In this document: positions 8,642 to 21,093 of the stretch, piece by piece | Layout of the letters: each line of letters begins with the position of its first letter | Position numbering within the stretch: the first letter of the stretch is position 1 | NCBI RefSeq assembly: GCF_002002865.1 | Contig: NZ_CP019508.1 | Span: forward strand, 186,001-250,000 | Direction of reading: 5' to 3' | Length of the DNA: 64,000 bases | Source: Brevundimonas sp. LM2 | GTDB taxonomy: Bacteria > Pseudomonadota > Alphaproteobacteria > Caulobacterales > Caulobacteraceae | Program-made: the position numbers and the translations under genes | Notes under the pieces: model-generated | Databases searched by the model: none | Told to the model about the DNA's origin: nothing | What the model saw: the letters and a program-made list of their open reading frames with translations, nothing else

Positions 8642-9708
8642 TGAACCGGCCCGCCCTCCTGTCCCTGCTGCTCGCCCTGTCGGCCCTGCCGGCTGCGGCC
8701 TCCGTTCAGGACGACCTCGAACAGCTCCAGGCCCGCTATCGCGACGAGGTCATCCGCGCCCGCCGCCTGCGCGCCGACGCCGCCGAGGCCTCGGTCTCTT
8801 TGACCGCCCTCGACCGCCAGCTGGCGGTCCTGCGTCGTGACCAGACCGCCGACGACGTGCAGATGTCGGCCCAGCGCCAGCGTCTGCGCGACCTGTCCGC
8901 CCGCGAGGCCGCCATCGTCACGGAACTGGCCCGCACGCGCGACGCCCAGGGCCGGCTGTTCTCGGCCCTGCAGATGATGAGCCGCCGCCCGCCCCCGCCG
9001 CTGCTGATCCCCGCCGACCAGGCCGTCGACACCGTCCGCGCCGCGATCCTGATGAAGACCATGGCCCCCGCGCTGCAGGGCCGCGCCGCCGCCATCGGCG
9101 CCCGCCAGGCCGAGATCCGCCGCATCCGCCGCCTCGCCGTCCTGGCCAGCGAACGGCTGCTGACCAGCGAGAGCGCCCAGGGCGACCGCCGGGCCGAGAT
9201 CGAGGACCTGGTCGCCCGCCGCGCGGCCCTGCTGGCCGTGCTGAAGGCCGACGCCGATCGGGCCGATCGGGCCTCGGCGGCGCTCGAGACCCACATCCGC
9301 GACCTGGGCGGCCGCCCGGCCAGCGTGGCCCGCTCCGAGGACGCGGCGCCCGCCATGCGCCTGCCCGCCGGCCGCGCCCGCCTGACGCCGCCGGTGGCCG
9401 GCGCGCCCTCCACCCGGTTCGGGCGCGGCTCCAGCGGCTGGCGCTGGCCGTCGTCGGCCGGCCCCGTCGCCGCCCCCGCCGCCGCCCGCGTCGACTATGC
9501 CGGTCCGCTCAGCGGCTGGGGCCAGGTCGTCATCCTGGACCTCGGTCCCGGCTGGCGCGCCGTCGTCGCCGGTCTGGACGTCGTCGCCGTGGCCCCCGGC
9601 GACCGGATCGCCGACGGCCAGTCGCTCGGCACCGGCACCCCCGGCGGCGAGGTCTATCTGGAACTCCGCCGCGAGGACCGGCCCGTGGATCCGGCACCGT
9701 ATCTATGA
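8641..9708 (+). CDS. EnvC-like murein hydrolase activator (degenerate LytM/M23 protein)
   Basis: The 355-residue protein has a Sec signal (MNRPALLSLLLALSALPAAAS) and a long coiled coil of about residues 22-225, rich in Glu, Arg and Ala. A C-terminal LytM-like fold follows, with LSGWGQVVILDLGPGWRAVVAGL and an ending EVYLELRREDRPVDPAPYL. The zinc ligands of active M23 peptidases are absent: no HxxxD before the fold and no HxH, the position reading Y-L-E-L. EnvC-type activators switch on amidases in the periplasm during division. It sits before ctpA, as in many alphaproteobacteria. Confidence 0.85.
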   Translation: MNRPALLSLLLALSALPAAASVQDDLEQLQARYRDEVIRARRLRADAAEASVSLTALDRQLAVLRRDQTADDVQMSAQRQRLRDLSAREAAIVTELARTRDAQGRLFSALQMMSRRPPPPLLIPADQAVDTVRAAILMKTMAPALQGRAAAIGARQAEIRRIRRLAVLASERLLTSESAQGDRRAEIEDLVARRAALLAVLKADADRADRASAALETHIRDLGGRPASVARSEDAAPAMRLPAGRARLTPPVAGAPSTRFGRGSSGWRWPSSAGPVAAPAAARVDYAGPLSGWGQVVILDLGPGWRAVVAGLDVVAVAPGDRIADGQSLGTGTPGGEVYLELRREDRPVDPAPYL

Positions 9709-9712
9709 GGAG

Positions 9713-9916
9713 TAGGGCTTAGGGCTTAGGGCTTAGGGCTTAGCCGACACTGTGCCAGATCCAGCCTGTACCCCTCTCTTCTAAGACCTAAGACCTAAGC
9801 CCTCCCTTCCCAATCCCCCTTCCCAACCCCGCCGCACACTGATTTTATCCACCGGACGCGCGGTGGCCATGATTTCAGCGTGTGATCTAAGCCCTAAGCC
9901 CTACTCACTAAGCCCT
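9713..9916. repeat. Inverted heptamer array, unit TAGGGCT (envC-ctpA gap)
   Basis: Four perfect tandem TAGGGCT units (9713-9740) plus a partial fifth begin five bases after the envC-like stop. Inverted units return as CTAAGAC/CTAAGCC at 9781-9803 and as CTAAGCC units at 9887-9916, the last ones interrupted by ACTCA. The spacer has no ORF or other repeat. A hairpin GCCGCCC/GGGCGGC follows at 9917-9932, before the ctpA ATG. Confidence 0.85.
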
Positions 9917-9946
9917 GCCGCCCCCGGGCGGCCTGAAAGAGACCGA

Positions 9947-11317
9947 ATGCGTAAACTGCTCATCGTCGGCGGCGCCGCTCTGGCCCTGGGGCTCAGCGGC
10001 ATGGCCGTGGCCTCGCAGACGCCGCGGAACGAGACCTTCCGCATGCTGCAGCTGTTCGGCGACACCCTGGCCGTGGTCGAGCAGGCCTATGTCGTCCCGG
10101 TCGACAACAAGAAGCTGATCGAGGCCGCCCTGGCCGGCATGATGACCGCCCTCGACCCGCACTCCAACTATCTGTCGCCGGACGGCTATGGCGAGCTGCA
10201 GGAGCGGACCACCGGCGAATATTCGGGCGTCGGCCTGACCATCTCGGCCGAGGGCGGCCTGGTCAAGGTCATCTCGCCGATGGACGACAGCCCCGCCGCC
10301 CGCGCCGGGGTCAAGGCGGGCGACGTCATCTCCGCCATCGACGGCCAGAACGCCTCGGGCCTGACCGTGTCCCAGGTCTCGGACAAGCTGCGCGGGGCCA
10401 TGGGCACGGCGGTCAAGGTCACCTTCCTGCGCGACGGCGAGGAGCCGCTGGAGACCACCCTGGTCCGCGAGGTCATCAAGGTCGACAGCGTCACCGGCCG
10501 TGTCGAGGGGGAGTTCGGCTATTTGCGGGTCTCGACCTTCAACCAGAACACCGGCCGCGAACTGACCGCCGCGATCGCCAAGATCAAGGCGGAGAACCCG
10601 GGCGTGAAGGGCTATGTGCTGGACCTGCGCAACAACGGCGGCGGCCTGCTGACGGCCGCCATCGACGTCTCGGACGCCTTCCTGGAACGCGGCGAGATCG
10701 TCAGCCAGCGGGGCCGGAAACCCGACCAGATCGAACGCTATGCCGCCCGCGCCGGCGATCAGATCGAGGGCCTGCCCCTGGTGGTCCTGATCAACTACGG
10801 CTCGGCCTCCGCCTCCGAGATCGTCGCCGGGGCGCTGAAGGATCAGGAACGGGCCACGATCGTCGGCCTGACCAGCTTCGGCAAGGGGTCGGTCCAGACC
10901 GTGATCCCGCTGCGCAACGGCCAGGACGGGGCCCTGTCGATCACCACGGCGCGCTACTACACCCCCTCCGGCTCCTCGATCCAGAAGATCGGCATCGAGC
11001 CCGACCTCGAGGTCGCCCGCACCGAGGCCGAGGCGCGGATCGTGTCCCGCTCCAGCTTCATCTATTCCGAGGCCGCCTATGCCACGGCCCTGGACGCCTC
11101 GATCGGGGCCGAGCGCAAGGGCGCCCACACGCCCCGCGAGGCGCCGGGCAAGGACTATGACGAGGAGGCCGACTATCAGCTGCAGCGGGCGCTGGACGTG
11201 CTGCGCGCCGACGGCGACCTGACCCGCCTCGCCGCCGCCCCCGAAGGCATCGTCATCAGCGACGGCACGGTCGAGACCGCCGCGATCGACACCACGGAAG
11301 CGCCGGAAGGCGAATAG
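9947..11317 (+). CDS. ctpA: Carboxy-terminal processing protease (S41), CtpA family
   Basis: This 456-residue exported protease has an N-terminal signal/anchor (MRKLLIVGGAALALGLSGMAVA) and a PDZ domain, in which GEYSGVGLTISAEGGLVKV starts near residue 90. The S41 core has L-D-L-R-N-N-G-G-G-L-L near 225, the nucleophile region NYGSASASEIVAGAL near 284-298, and the general-base Lys in TSFGKGSVQT near 311. Its targets are periplasmic proteins. The start at 9947 was chosen because earlier in-frame starts run through the heptamer array. The envC-ctpA-deacetylase order is the usual one. Confidence 0.95.
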   Translation: MRKLLIVGGAALALGLSGMAVASQTPRNETFRMLQLFGDTLAVVEQAYVVPVDNKKLIEAALAGMMTALDPHSNYLSPDGYGELQERTTGEYSGVGLTISAEGGLVKVISPMDDSPAARAGVKAGDVISAIDGQNASGLTVSQVSDKLRGAMGTAVKVTFLRDGEEPLETTLVREVIKVDSVTGRVEGEFGYLRVSTFNQNTGRELTAAIAKIKAENPGVKGYVLDLRNNGGGLLTAAIDVSDAFLERGEIVSQRGRKPDQIERYAARAGDQIEGLPLVVLINYGSASASEIVAGALKDQERATIVGLTSFGKGSVQTVIPLRNGQDGALSITTARYYTPSGSSIQKIGIEPDLEVARTEAEARIVSRSSFIYSEAAYATALDASIGAERKGAHTPREAPGKDYDEEADYQLQRALDVLRADGDLTRLAAAPEGIVISDGTVETAAIDTTEAPEGE

Positions 11318-11329
11318 GCGAGCGAAAGG

Positions 11330-11495
11330 CCTTCCCCCGCCCTTCGCGGGGGAAAGCCGTCCGTCTTCGGCCGCAGGCCGAACAGGACGGATGGGGGAAC
11401 TTGGTCTTCTGCAAAGCCAGGCAAGACTTCCCCCATCGGCCCTGGATCGCTGCGCGATCGATGGGCCGCTTTCCCCCATGAAGAATGGGGGAAGG
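11330..11495. repeat. Hairpin-ended intergenic element E2 (about 166 bp)
   Basis: The 305-base gap 11318-11622 is mostly this element. The left end is a hairpin CTTCCCCCGCCCTTCGCGGGGGAA and the right end a hairpin TTCCCCCATGAAGAATGGGGGAA. Between them GGATGGGGGAA (11389-11399) is inverted as TTCCCCCATC (11428-11437). A further small palindrome GATCGCTGCGCGATC occupies 11445-11459. The design (GC-rich hairpin at each end, palindromes inside) matches E1 and E4 but the core sequence differs. From 11496 to 11622 I see only the upstream region of the deacetylase gene. Confidence 0.8.
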
Positions 11496-11622
11496 GCTCA
11501 TGCGACGCCCCAATCATGCCTAATGCCCCGTTAGGCTTTCTTAACCGCCGTCCGTTCATAGTCCCCGGCGAAGGTCGACGTCCGGAATCCGTCCGGTCGC
11601 CTGCATCGAGCGTCCGCCCATC

Positions 11623-12822
11623 ATGTTCGCCAAGCGCCAGTCCGCCCTCGCCGCCGCCGCCGGAGCCCCGCCCACGGGCCGGATGCCGCGGCTCGATTTC
11701 AAGCCCGTCGCCGCCCTGCTGAAGAAGCCGCCGGTCGCGGTGGGGGCTGCGGGCCTGCTGCTGCTCGGGGCCGTGGCCCTGTTCCTGACCGTGCTGGGCG
11801 ACCCCAGCGCCGGCACCCCCTCCGCCCGCGTGGCCCTGAAGCGCGAGGCCGCCGTCGCCCCGCCCGCGCCCAGCGGGCTGGAGGCCTTCAGCATGGGCGG
11901 GTTCGGCGCCTGGCAGGGTCTGTCGGGCGTCCCCATCGACCCGACCACCGGCGCCGCCGGGGGCGAGGCCCTGATCACCCTGCCGGACGGGACCACCGTC
12001 GCCGGCGGCGCCGCCGTTGCAGCGCCGCAGCAGCCGGCTCAGCCGCTGGTCGCGGCTCCGATCGCCGGCCTCAGCCAGCCGGGGCCCCAGGGCCTCCTTC
12101 CGGTCATCGCCACCGACGGCCGGGTTCCGGCCCAGGCCTATGCCCGCCCCTTCCGTCCCAACGGCAAGCCGACCGTGGCCCTGATCGTCGGCGGCCTCGG
12201 CCTCAACGCCGTGACCACCCGAGCCGCCATCGAACGCCTGCCCGCCGACGTCACCCTGTCGTTCGTGCCCTATGCCGACGGCCTGCAGGGCTGGATCAAC
12301 CTGGCCCGGGCCCAGGGCCATGAGGTGATGATCGAGATCCCGATGGAGCCGACCGGCTATCCCAACACCGATCCCGGCCCCTACACCCTGCTGAACAGCG
12401 CCACCCCCGACGACGTCGAGGCCAAGATGAACTGGCTGCTGGGCCGCGCCACGGGGTATTTCGCCGTCACCAACTATCTGGGCGACCAGTTCATGAGCTC
12501 CGACACCGGCATGAGCGCCTTTCTCGGCATCCTGCGCCAGCGCGGCGTCGCCTTCCTCGACGACGGCTCGGCCCGGCGCCGCCCGGGCGCCTGGGCCCGC
12601 GCCTCGGCCGACAGCGTGATCGACGAGACCCAGACCCCCGCCGCCATCATCGGGGCCCTCAACGGCCTGGAGGCCGCCGCCCGGACCCGGGGCGCCGCCC
12701 TCGGCACCGGCTTCGCCTACCCCGTCACGGTCGAGGCCGCCGCCCGCTGGACAGCCGGCCTCGACGCCCGCGGCCTGCAACTGGCCCCCGCCTCGGCGAT
12801 GACGCGGCGGCCGGGACGCTGA
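11623..12822 (+). CDS. Divergent polysaccharide deacetylase family protein
   Basis: The 399-residue protein has a cytoplasmic N-terminus, one membrane anchor at about residues 40-58, a low-complexity linker, and a C-terminal deacetylase-like barrel. The barrel begins PTVALIVGGLGLNAVTTRAAI, followed by LPADVTLSFVPYADGLQGWI, H-E-V-M-I-E-I-P-M-E-P and N-Y-L-G-D-Q-F-M-S. This is the divergent family (formerly DUF610) that lacks most metal ligands of true NodB enzymes. It normally follows ctpA and precedes rppH, as here, which suggests an envelope role, but the function is unknown. Confidence 0.88.
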   Translation: MFAKRQSALAAAAGAPPTGRMPRLDFKPVAALLKKPPVAVGAAGLLLLGAVALFLTVLGDPSAGTPSARVALKREAAVAPPAPSGLEAFSMGGFGAWQGLSGVPIDPTTGAAGGEALITLPDGTTVAGGAAVAAPQQPAQPLVAAPIAGLSQPGPQGLLPVIATDGRVPAQAYARPFRPNGKPTVALIVGGLGLNAVTTRAAIERLPADVTLSFVPYADGLQGWINLARAQGHEVMIEIPMEPTGYPNTDPGPYTLLNSATPDDVEAKMNWLLGRATGYFAVTNYLGDQFMSSDTGMSAFLGILRQRGVAFLDDGSARRRPGAWARASADSVIDETQTPAAIIGALNGLEAAARTRGAALGTGFAYPVTVEAAARWTAGLDARGLQLAPASAMTRRPGR

Positions 12823-12828
12823 CGCGCA

Positions 12829-13418
<590 letters not shown>

Positions 13419-13478
13419 GGGCGTTAGGCCGTTCGTCGGTCTTGTCGCTGCGCTGTCCGCGGTGATCCGACAATGGCG

Positions 13479-13674
13479 GGTTCATCACAGAGAACACAAA
13501 GGGAGCCACAAAGGGCACGACGGTTCCTATGATGTGGTCCGAACCGGGCCGTCGTCGCCTGGATCGATGCGGCGTACGCCGCAATCAAACCTCAGGCCCA
13601 GGACATCGACCTCAACACGGCTCCGCTACCTCCGTGTCCTTTGTGGCCTTTCTTCGTGCCCTTTGTGATGAACC
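13479..13674. repeat. Inverted array of CACAAAGG-type units in the rppH downstream gap
   Basis: The 312-base gap 13419-13730 contains no gene I can support. Its main content is a pair of imperfect inverted arms of about 42 bases: 13479-13520 (TTCATCACAGAGAACACAAA and on) and 13633-13674, which ends GCCCTTTGTGATGAACC. Each arm repeats CACAAAGG or close variants two to three times. The 110-base spacer between them shows no feature. Confidence 0.75.
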
Positions 13675-13730
13675 TGTCGGCCGCCGCCCTGGCCCGAGGG
13701 TTCAGCGACAAGTTCAAAACGGACATCGCC

Positions 13731-13958
13731 CTAGGCCGCGCAGCCGACCTTCAGCACCCGCCTGGTCGAGGCCGGATATTTCTCCAGCAGCCGCGCCGGC
13801 CGGACCGGCCGCTTCACCAGTTCGCCGCCGCAGTTCAGGCACACCCCGCCCACGCAGTCGGCGCAGAAGGTGCATTCGAACGTACAGATGCGCGCGTCCG
13901 GGCTGTCATAGGGCAGGTCCCGGTCGCAGCATTCGCAGTTGGGCCGAAGCTCCAGCAT
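13731..13958 (-). CDS. DUF1272 domain protein (small cysteine-rich, zinc-binding type)
   Basis: The start at 13958 gives 75 residues beginning MLELRPNCECCDRDLP, the DUF1272 N-terminus, followed by A-R-I-C-T-F-E-C-T-F-C-A-D-C and C-L-N-C-G-G-E-L. The CxxC pairs predict one or two zinc sites. Between the second and third Cys clusters this copy reads CADCVGGVCLNC, shorter by a few residues than most relatives as I remember them. Function of the family is unknown. It stands alone, 63 bases downstream of the SMR exporter gene on the same strand. Confidence 0.85.
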   Translation of the reverse strand: MLELRPNCECCDRDLPYDSPDARICTFECTFCADCVGGVCLNCGGELVKRPVRPARLLEKYPASTRRVLKVGCAA

Positions 13959-14021
13959 CGATGTCTCCCCCAAGGCTCAAGCAGCGAGACGCTGCGTATC
14001 GAGCGATAGCGCCCCTTCCGG

Positions 14022-14351
14022 TCAGTGCGAAGAGCCCCCCGGAGCCAGGCGGAAGATGACCAGTCCCGCGACGACGAGCAAGGCCGCCAGCACCCGCCAC
14101 AGGGTCAGGCTCTCGCCCAGCAGGACCACCCCGACCACGAAGGCCCCCACCGCCCCGATCCCGGTCCAGATCACATAGGCCGTGCCCATCGGCAGGACCT
14201 TCATCGCCTGCGACAGCAGGGCGAAGCTGACGATCATGAAGCCGATCGTCGCCACGCTGGGCCACAGCCGGGTGAAGCCCTCGGACTGTTTCATGAAATA
14301 GGCCCAGACGATCTCGAACAGGCCGGCGATGATGAGATAGACCCAGGCCAT
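14022..14351 (-). CDS. sugE: Small multidrug resistance exporter, Gdx/SugE type
   Basis: The 109-residue protein has four transmembrane helices and starts MAWVYLIIAGLFEIVWAYFMKQ, with the essential Glu of SMR transporters at about residue 13. The pattern G-F-T-R-L-W-P-S, LPMGTAYVIWTGIGAVGAF and G-E-S-L-T-L-W-R fits the Gdx (SugE) branch, many members of which export guanidinium rather than bulky drugs. No guanidine riboswitch is obvious in the upstream 14352-14450. Earlier in-frame starts would add a proline-rich stretch and were rejected. Confidence 0.9.
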   Translation of the reverse strand: MAWVYLIIAGLFEIVWAYFMKQSEGFTRLWPSVATIGFMIVSFALLSQAMKVLPMGTAYVIWTGIGAVGAFVVGVVLLGESLTLWRVLAALLVVAGLVIFRLAPGGSSH

Positions 14352-14509
14352 GGTGTTCGGCCCTCCTCGCAAAGGGCCGGGCCGTCCCGGGCTTGACCCG
14401 CCGCCGGGCGTCGGGGCGAGGACGTGGCCTCGTCTGAAGGGCAATCTAGGATGCCGGGCTTGAGGGTCAAGTCGGCTGAACAGACCTCGGTGGCATCGCC
14501 CTCCGGCGC

Positions 14510-14594
14510 CTTGTCATCCCGGCCGAGCGCAGCGAGAGCCGGGAGGTCGCCTCAACTCGGAACGCAGACCCGGCCACCGAGCCGGGATGACAAG
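14510..14594. repeat. REP-like inverted repeat (perfect 14-bp arms)
   Basis: CTTGTCATCCCGGC at 14510-14523 is perfectly inverted as GCCGGGATGACAAG at 14581-14594. Inside the left half is a hairpin CCGGCCGAGCGCAGCGAGAGCCGG. It lies in the 247-base gap between ynfA and the SMR gene. Single copy in this window; it resembles REP-type elements found in many proteobacteria. Confidence 0.75.
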
Positions 14595-14598
14595 CGGC

Positions 14599-14922
14599 TC
14601 AGCCGCCCCGAGGCCCCAGCAGAATGACCGCTGCCCCCACCAGGCACAGCCCGCCGCCCAGAAGGTCCCAGCGGTCCGGGGCCCTCTGCTCGACCAGCCA
14701 CAGCCACAGCAGCGACGCCGCGATATAGACCCCGCCATAGGCCGCATAGGCGCGCCCCGCCGCGTCCGCCTCGACCCGCGTCAGCAGCCAGGCGAACAGG
14801 GCCAGCGACACCATCCCCGGCCCGACCCACCACACCGACTGGCCCAGCCTCAGCCAGGCCCAGAACGCGAAACAGCCGGCGATCTCGGCCAGGGCGGCCA
14901 GGACGTAGATCAGGACGGTCAT
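14599..14922 (-). CDS. YnfA family (UPF0060) membrane protein
   Basis: This 107-residue protein has four predicted transmembrane helices. It shows the UPF0060 pattern: [16 protein letters not shown] at the start, then [20 protein letters not shown] in the middle and [22 protein letters not shown] at the end. The fold is SMR-like and the substrate is not established. Its start overlaps the metallophosphoesterase stop by four bases, so the two are translated together. Confidence 0.93.
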   Translation of the reverse strand: MTVLIYVLAALAEIAGCFAFWAWLRLGQSVWWVGPGMVSLALFAWLLTRVEADAAGRAYAAYGGVYIAASLLWLWLVEQRAPDRWDLLGGGLCLVGAAVILLGPRGG

Positions 14923-15902
14923 GGGACGCGCGAGGCCTGGATCGAGGCCCGCGCTGGCCGCCTCAGCGTCAGGATCACGATCTCCGGCGGGGCCCGGAAC
15001 CGTACGGGCAGGATCGACACCCCCACCCCGCCGGTGACGAACAGTTTGCGCCCATCCTCGTCATACAGGCCGCAGGCCCATCGCTCCGACATCCTCGAGG
15101 CGTGGACCAGACGCCCCACGAAGGGCAGGTTGACCTGGCCGCAATGGGTGTGGCCCGCCAGGGTCAGGGCCACCCGCCCGGGCACCTCGACGAAAGGGTC
15201 CGGCCAGTGGGTCAGGGCGATCACTGGGGCGGCGTCCCCGACGGTCGCCAGGGTCCGGGCGACGCGGGGCCCCTCGCGCGGCGACTCCATGTCCGCCAGA
15301 CCGGCGATCCAGAACGCCCCGCCGGGCCGCTCGACGCGCTCCGCCCGGTTCTCCAGCACGCGAACCCCCGCGCGTCGCATCGCCCCGGCGATGGCGGCGT
15401 CGTCATACCAGCTGTCGTGATTGCCGAGCACGCCGTGGACGCCGAGCGGCGCGGACAGGCCGCGGAAGGCCTCGACCCCGCGCAGGATTTCGGACTGCTC
15501 CGGCCGGGCGCGCGTCGCCGCCGGTTCATGCCCCCCGGCATAGTCGCCCATCAGCATTATAACGTCAGGTCTTTCCCGGTTCATCCGCGCGACCAGCCGC
15601 TCGATGCGGGCGACGTCGGTGTGGGGGGCGGCGACATGGGTGTCGGAGATGAGACCGATGCGCAGCGGCGCGCCGGTCCAGGTCGCGCTCTCGACCGTGA
15701 CCTGGCGCACCGTCAGGGTCGCGGGCTCAACCAGGAAGGCCCAGACCCCCAGCGTCCAGACCACGCCGGTCGCCACGCCCACGCTGACGGCAAGAAAAAT
15801 CCGGCGACCGCGCAGCAGCCGCCGGATCAAAAAGGCGCAGACGAGGGGAGCCAGGACGGCCCCGATCCAGGCCAGGGTCAGGATCAGACCCGGCCCGGCC
15901 AT
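14919..15902 (-). CDS. Membrane-anchored calcineurin-like metallophosphoesterase
   Basis: The 327-residue protein has two N-terminal membrane segments (about 5-25 and 35-55). A YkuE/YaeI-type phosphoesterase domain follows, with metal ligands I-G-L-I-S-D-T-H-V near residue 83, L-M-G-D-Y near 117, G-V-L-G-N-H-D-S near 160, L-T-H-W-P near 233 and [10 protein letters not shown] near 250. This family acts at the membrane, probably on phospholipid or nucleotide phosphoesters; the substrate cannot be read from sequence. It ends on the start of ynfA and begins seven bases downstream of atpC, so it may be read from the ATP operon. Confidence 0.93.
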   Translation of the reverse strand: MAGPGLILTLAWIGAVLAPLVCAFLIRRLLRGRRIFLAVSVGVATGVVWTLGVWAFLVEPATLTVRQVTVESATWTGAPLRIGLISDTHVAAPHTDVARIERLVARMNRERPDVIMLMGDYAGGHEPAATRARPEQSEILRGVEAFRGLSAPLGVHGVLGNHDSWYDDAAIAGAMRRAGVRVLENRAERVERPGGAFWIAGLADMESPREGPRVARTLATVGDAAPVIALTHWPDPFVEVPGRVALTLAGHTHCGQVNLPFVGRLVHASRMSERWACGLYDEDGRKLFVTGGVGVSILPVRFRAPPEIVILTLRRPARASIQASRVP

Positions 15903-15908
15903 CGTGGG

Positions 15909-16177
15909 TCAGGCCGCCGCGATCTCGGTGGCCTGTTCGGCCAGGATCGACAGGCCGGCGGGCGTCACGTCGGCGAAGCCGCCGTGGATGTCGAACCGGC
16001 GGCGCGCGCTCCCGTCGATGACCGTCACCGTGCCCTCGCGCAGGGCGGTCATGAACGGCGCGTGGTTGGCCAGGACGCCGAAGTCACCCTCGACGCCCGG
16101 CGCATCGACCTGATCCACCAGGCCCGAGAAGACCTCGCGCTCCGGCGAGACCAGCGAGAAGCTGAGCTTGCCCGCCA

Positions 16178-16178
<1 letters not shown>
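15909..16178 (-). CDS. atpC: F1 ATP synthase epsilon subunit
   Basis: The 89-residue protein covers the epsilon beta-sandwich, starting KLSFSLVSPEREVFSGLVDQ and containing G-V-L-A-N-H-A-P-F-M-T-A-L-R-E-G. The C-terminal helical hairpin of typical epsilon (about 130 residues) is largely missing, as is common in alphaproteobacteria. It would therefore lack the standard inhibitory arm. Its start overlaps the atpD stop by one base (TAATG). Confidence 0.95.
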
Positions 16179-17755
<1,577 letters not shown>

Positions 17756-18634
17756 TCAGAGCGCTTCCGCGCCGGCGATGATCTCGATCAGTTCGGTGGT
17801 GATCTGGGCCTGGCGCTTGCGGTTGTACGTCAGCCTCAGGGCGGTGATGAGTTCGCCCGCGTTGCGCGTGGCGTTGTCCATGGCCCCCATCTGGGCGCCG
17901 AAGAAGCTGGCCTGGTTCTCCAGCAGCGCGGCCAGGACCTGGGTCTTCAGGTTGCGCGGCAGCAGGGTCTCGAGGATCTCCTCTTCCGAGGGCTCGTATT
18001 CATAGACCGCGCCGTTCAGGTCGATCGGGGCGGCGCCGCCGTCGACCACGGCGGGGATCAGCTGTTTCGGCGTCGGCACCTGGCTGATCACCGACTGGAA
18101 GCGGCTGTAGATCAGGGTCACGACGTCGGCGTTGCCGGCCTCGAACTCGGCCGCGATGCGGGCGGCGATCGGCTCGGCGAGGCTCATGCCGATGACCTTG
18201 TGGCCGCTCAGCTCGAAGGTCTCGATGATCCGGCCGCCGTACAGGCGGGTCAGGCCGTCGCGGACCTTGCGGCCCACGGCGATGATCTTCACATCCTTGC
18301 CGTGGGCGACCAGGGTGTTGATCCGGTCCCGCGCGGCGCGGATGACGTTGGAGTTGAACCCGCCGGCCAGACCCTTGTCGCCCGTGGCCACCACCACCAG
18401 GTGCTTCTGGTCCGACCCGGTCCCGGCCAGCAGCCGGGGCGCGTCGTCGCCGGTCACGCCCGCCGCCAGATTGGCGATCACGGCGGCCATCTTGGTGGCA
18501 TAGGGCCGGGCGCTCTCGGCCTGGTCCTGGGCGCGTTTGAGCTTGGCCGCGGCGACCATGTTCAGGGCCTTCGTGATCTTCTGCGTGGACTTCACGCTTT
18601 CGATCCGATTGCGCATTTCCTTGAGACTGGCCAT
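17756..18634 (-). CDS. atpG: F1 ATP synthase gamma subunit
   Basis: The rotor stalk subunit, 292 residues. The N-terminal helix [20 protein letters not shown] and the C-terminal helix [31 protein letters not shown] form the coiled coil inside the alpha-beta ring. The central domain has [10 protein letters not shown]. It lies between atpA and atpD in the minus-strand operon. Confidence 0.97.
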   Translation of the reverse strand: MASLKEMRNRIESVKSTQKITKALNMVAAAKLKRAQDQAESARPYATKMAAVIANLAAGVTGDDAPRLLAGTGSDQKHLVVVATGDKGLAGGFNSNVIRAARDRINTLVAHGKDVKIIAVGRKVRDGLTRLYGGRIIETFELSGHKVIGMSLAEPIAARIAAEFEAGNADVVTLIYSRFQSVISQVPTPKQLIPAVVDGGAAPIDLNGAVYEYEPSEEEILETLLPRNLKTQVLAALLENQASFFGAQMGAMDNATRNAGELITALRLTYNRKRQAQITTELIEIIAGAEAL

Positions 18635-18667
18635 CGGCGCTACTCTTTCAGCTTTCCGGGGTCAGAC

Positions 18668-20227
<1,560 letters not shown>

Positions 20228-20283
20228 TCAGGTGCGCGGCCCCCCTTTTTACAGGCTGGGGCCACGTCATAGCGTTGGGTGGC

Positions 20284-20838
20284 TTATGCCCGTTTGAGGG
20301 CGAACTTCATCTGGTCGAGCTTGGTCTTCAGCGAGGCGTCGAACAGTTTCGAGCCGACCTTGACCTTCAGCCCGCCCAGGATCGAGGGATCCACGCGGGT
20401 GGTCAGTTCCGGCACCTTGCCCAGGGCCTGGACCAGGGCGCCGCGGATATGGGTCGTCTGGAGCGGGGTCAGGGCCACGGCCGAGACGATCTCGGCGGCC
20501 ACGACTCCGGTGTGGCGCGCATACAGGGTCTCGAACCCGGTGATGACGCCGGCCAGGTCGCGGGCGCGGCCGTTCTGGGCCAGCAGGCCGAGGAAATTCA
20601 CGGTCGTCGTCTCGAACTTGGCGGCGGTGGCGACGGCGGTCAGGCCCCGGCCCTGCTCTTCGGCCGACAGGAGCGGCGACTGGGCCATGCGGCGCAGGTC
20701 GTCGCTCTCGATCCAGGCGGCCTTCAGCGACAACAGGTCGCTGCGCACGGCGTCGAGTTTGCCCGTCTCGAGCGCGAGATCGAACAGCGCCTGAGCGTAC
20801 CGCGCGCCGACTTCCGTCGTTCTGAAATCGTCAGCCAA
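20284..20838 (-). CDS. atpH: F1 ATP synthase delta subunit
   Basis: The 184-residue stator subunit joins F1 to the peripheral stalk. It begins MADDFRTTEVGARYAQALFDLA and carries the C-terminal signature of the OSCP/delta family, ALGKVPELTTRVDPSILGGLKVKVGSKLFDASL, near residues 135-167. It is the first gene of the minus-strand operon; the promoter must lie in 20839-21060. The F0 genes are not in this window, as usual for alphaproteobacteria, where F0 and F1 are separate operons. Confidence 0.96.
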   Translation of the reverse strand: MADDFRTTEVGARYAQALFDLALETGKLDAVRSDLLSLKAAWIESDDLRRMAQSPLLSAEEQGRGLTAVATAAKFETTTVNFLGLLAQNGRARDLAGVITGFETLYARHTGVVAAEIVSAVALTPLQTTHIRGALVQALGKVPELTTRVDPSILGGLKVKVGSKLFDASLKTKLDQMKFALKRA

Positions 20839-21060
20839 GGCCTGTCCGTCCGAAATACGTATCTGTTCAAGCGACCGGTCGCGAGCCTCGCGCCGATCAA
20901 AGGCCTGTAATGCTTATGGAAAGCACTCAACGAGCCGTTTCGCTGGAAACGCCCCCTGGAAGCCGGGCGCCTGATAGCATGGGGCCGGGGCTGTCGCAAC
21001 CGGAGGCGTGAGCGATGTGTCCGGCTTCCACTAAGACAGCGGCCCGGCCGTGTGGCTACT

Positions 21061-21075
21061 TGCTAATCATTCGCA
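21061..21075 (+). promoter_or_regulatory. Fur-type operator upstream of the PepSY-ApbE-reductase cassette
   Basis: TGCTAATCATTCGCA is a dyad of the form TGCnAATnATTnGCA, close to the alphaproteobacterial Fur box. It lies 18 bases before the GTG start of the first cassette gene. Iron repression is the natural reading. Between 20839 and 21060, the shared upstream region with atpH, I see no other clear element. Confidence 0.7.
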
Positions 21076-21093
21076 GTCGCGGCACAAGACGGT

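Noticed and set aside
9713..9743. Telomere-like TAGGGCT tandem
   Set aside because: It resembles TTAGGG telomere repeats only by chance. It is in the middle of a chromosome between two conserved genes and has inverted partners like the other arrays.
14352..14450. Guanidine riboswitch before the SugE/Gdx gene
   Set aside because: No conserved guanidine-I helices or ACGR motifs could be recognised in the short upstream region.
20839..21060. Small gene between atpH and the PepSY cassette
   Set aside because: Only short frames without ribosome sites are present and none shows the codon bias of the neighbours.
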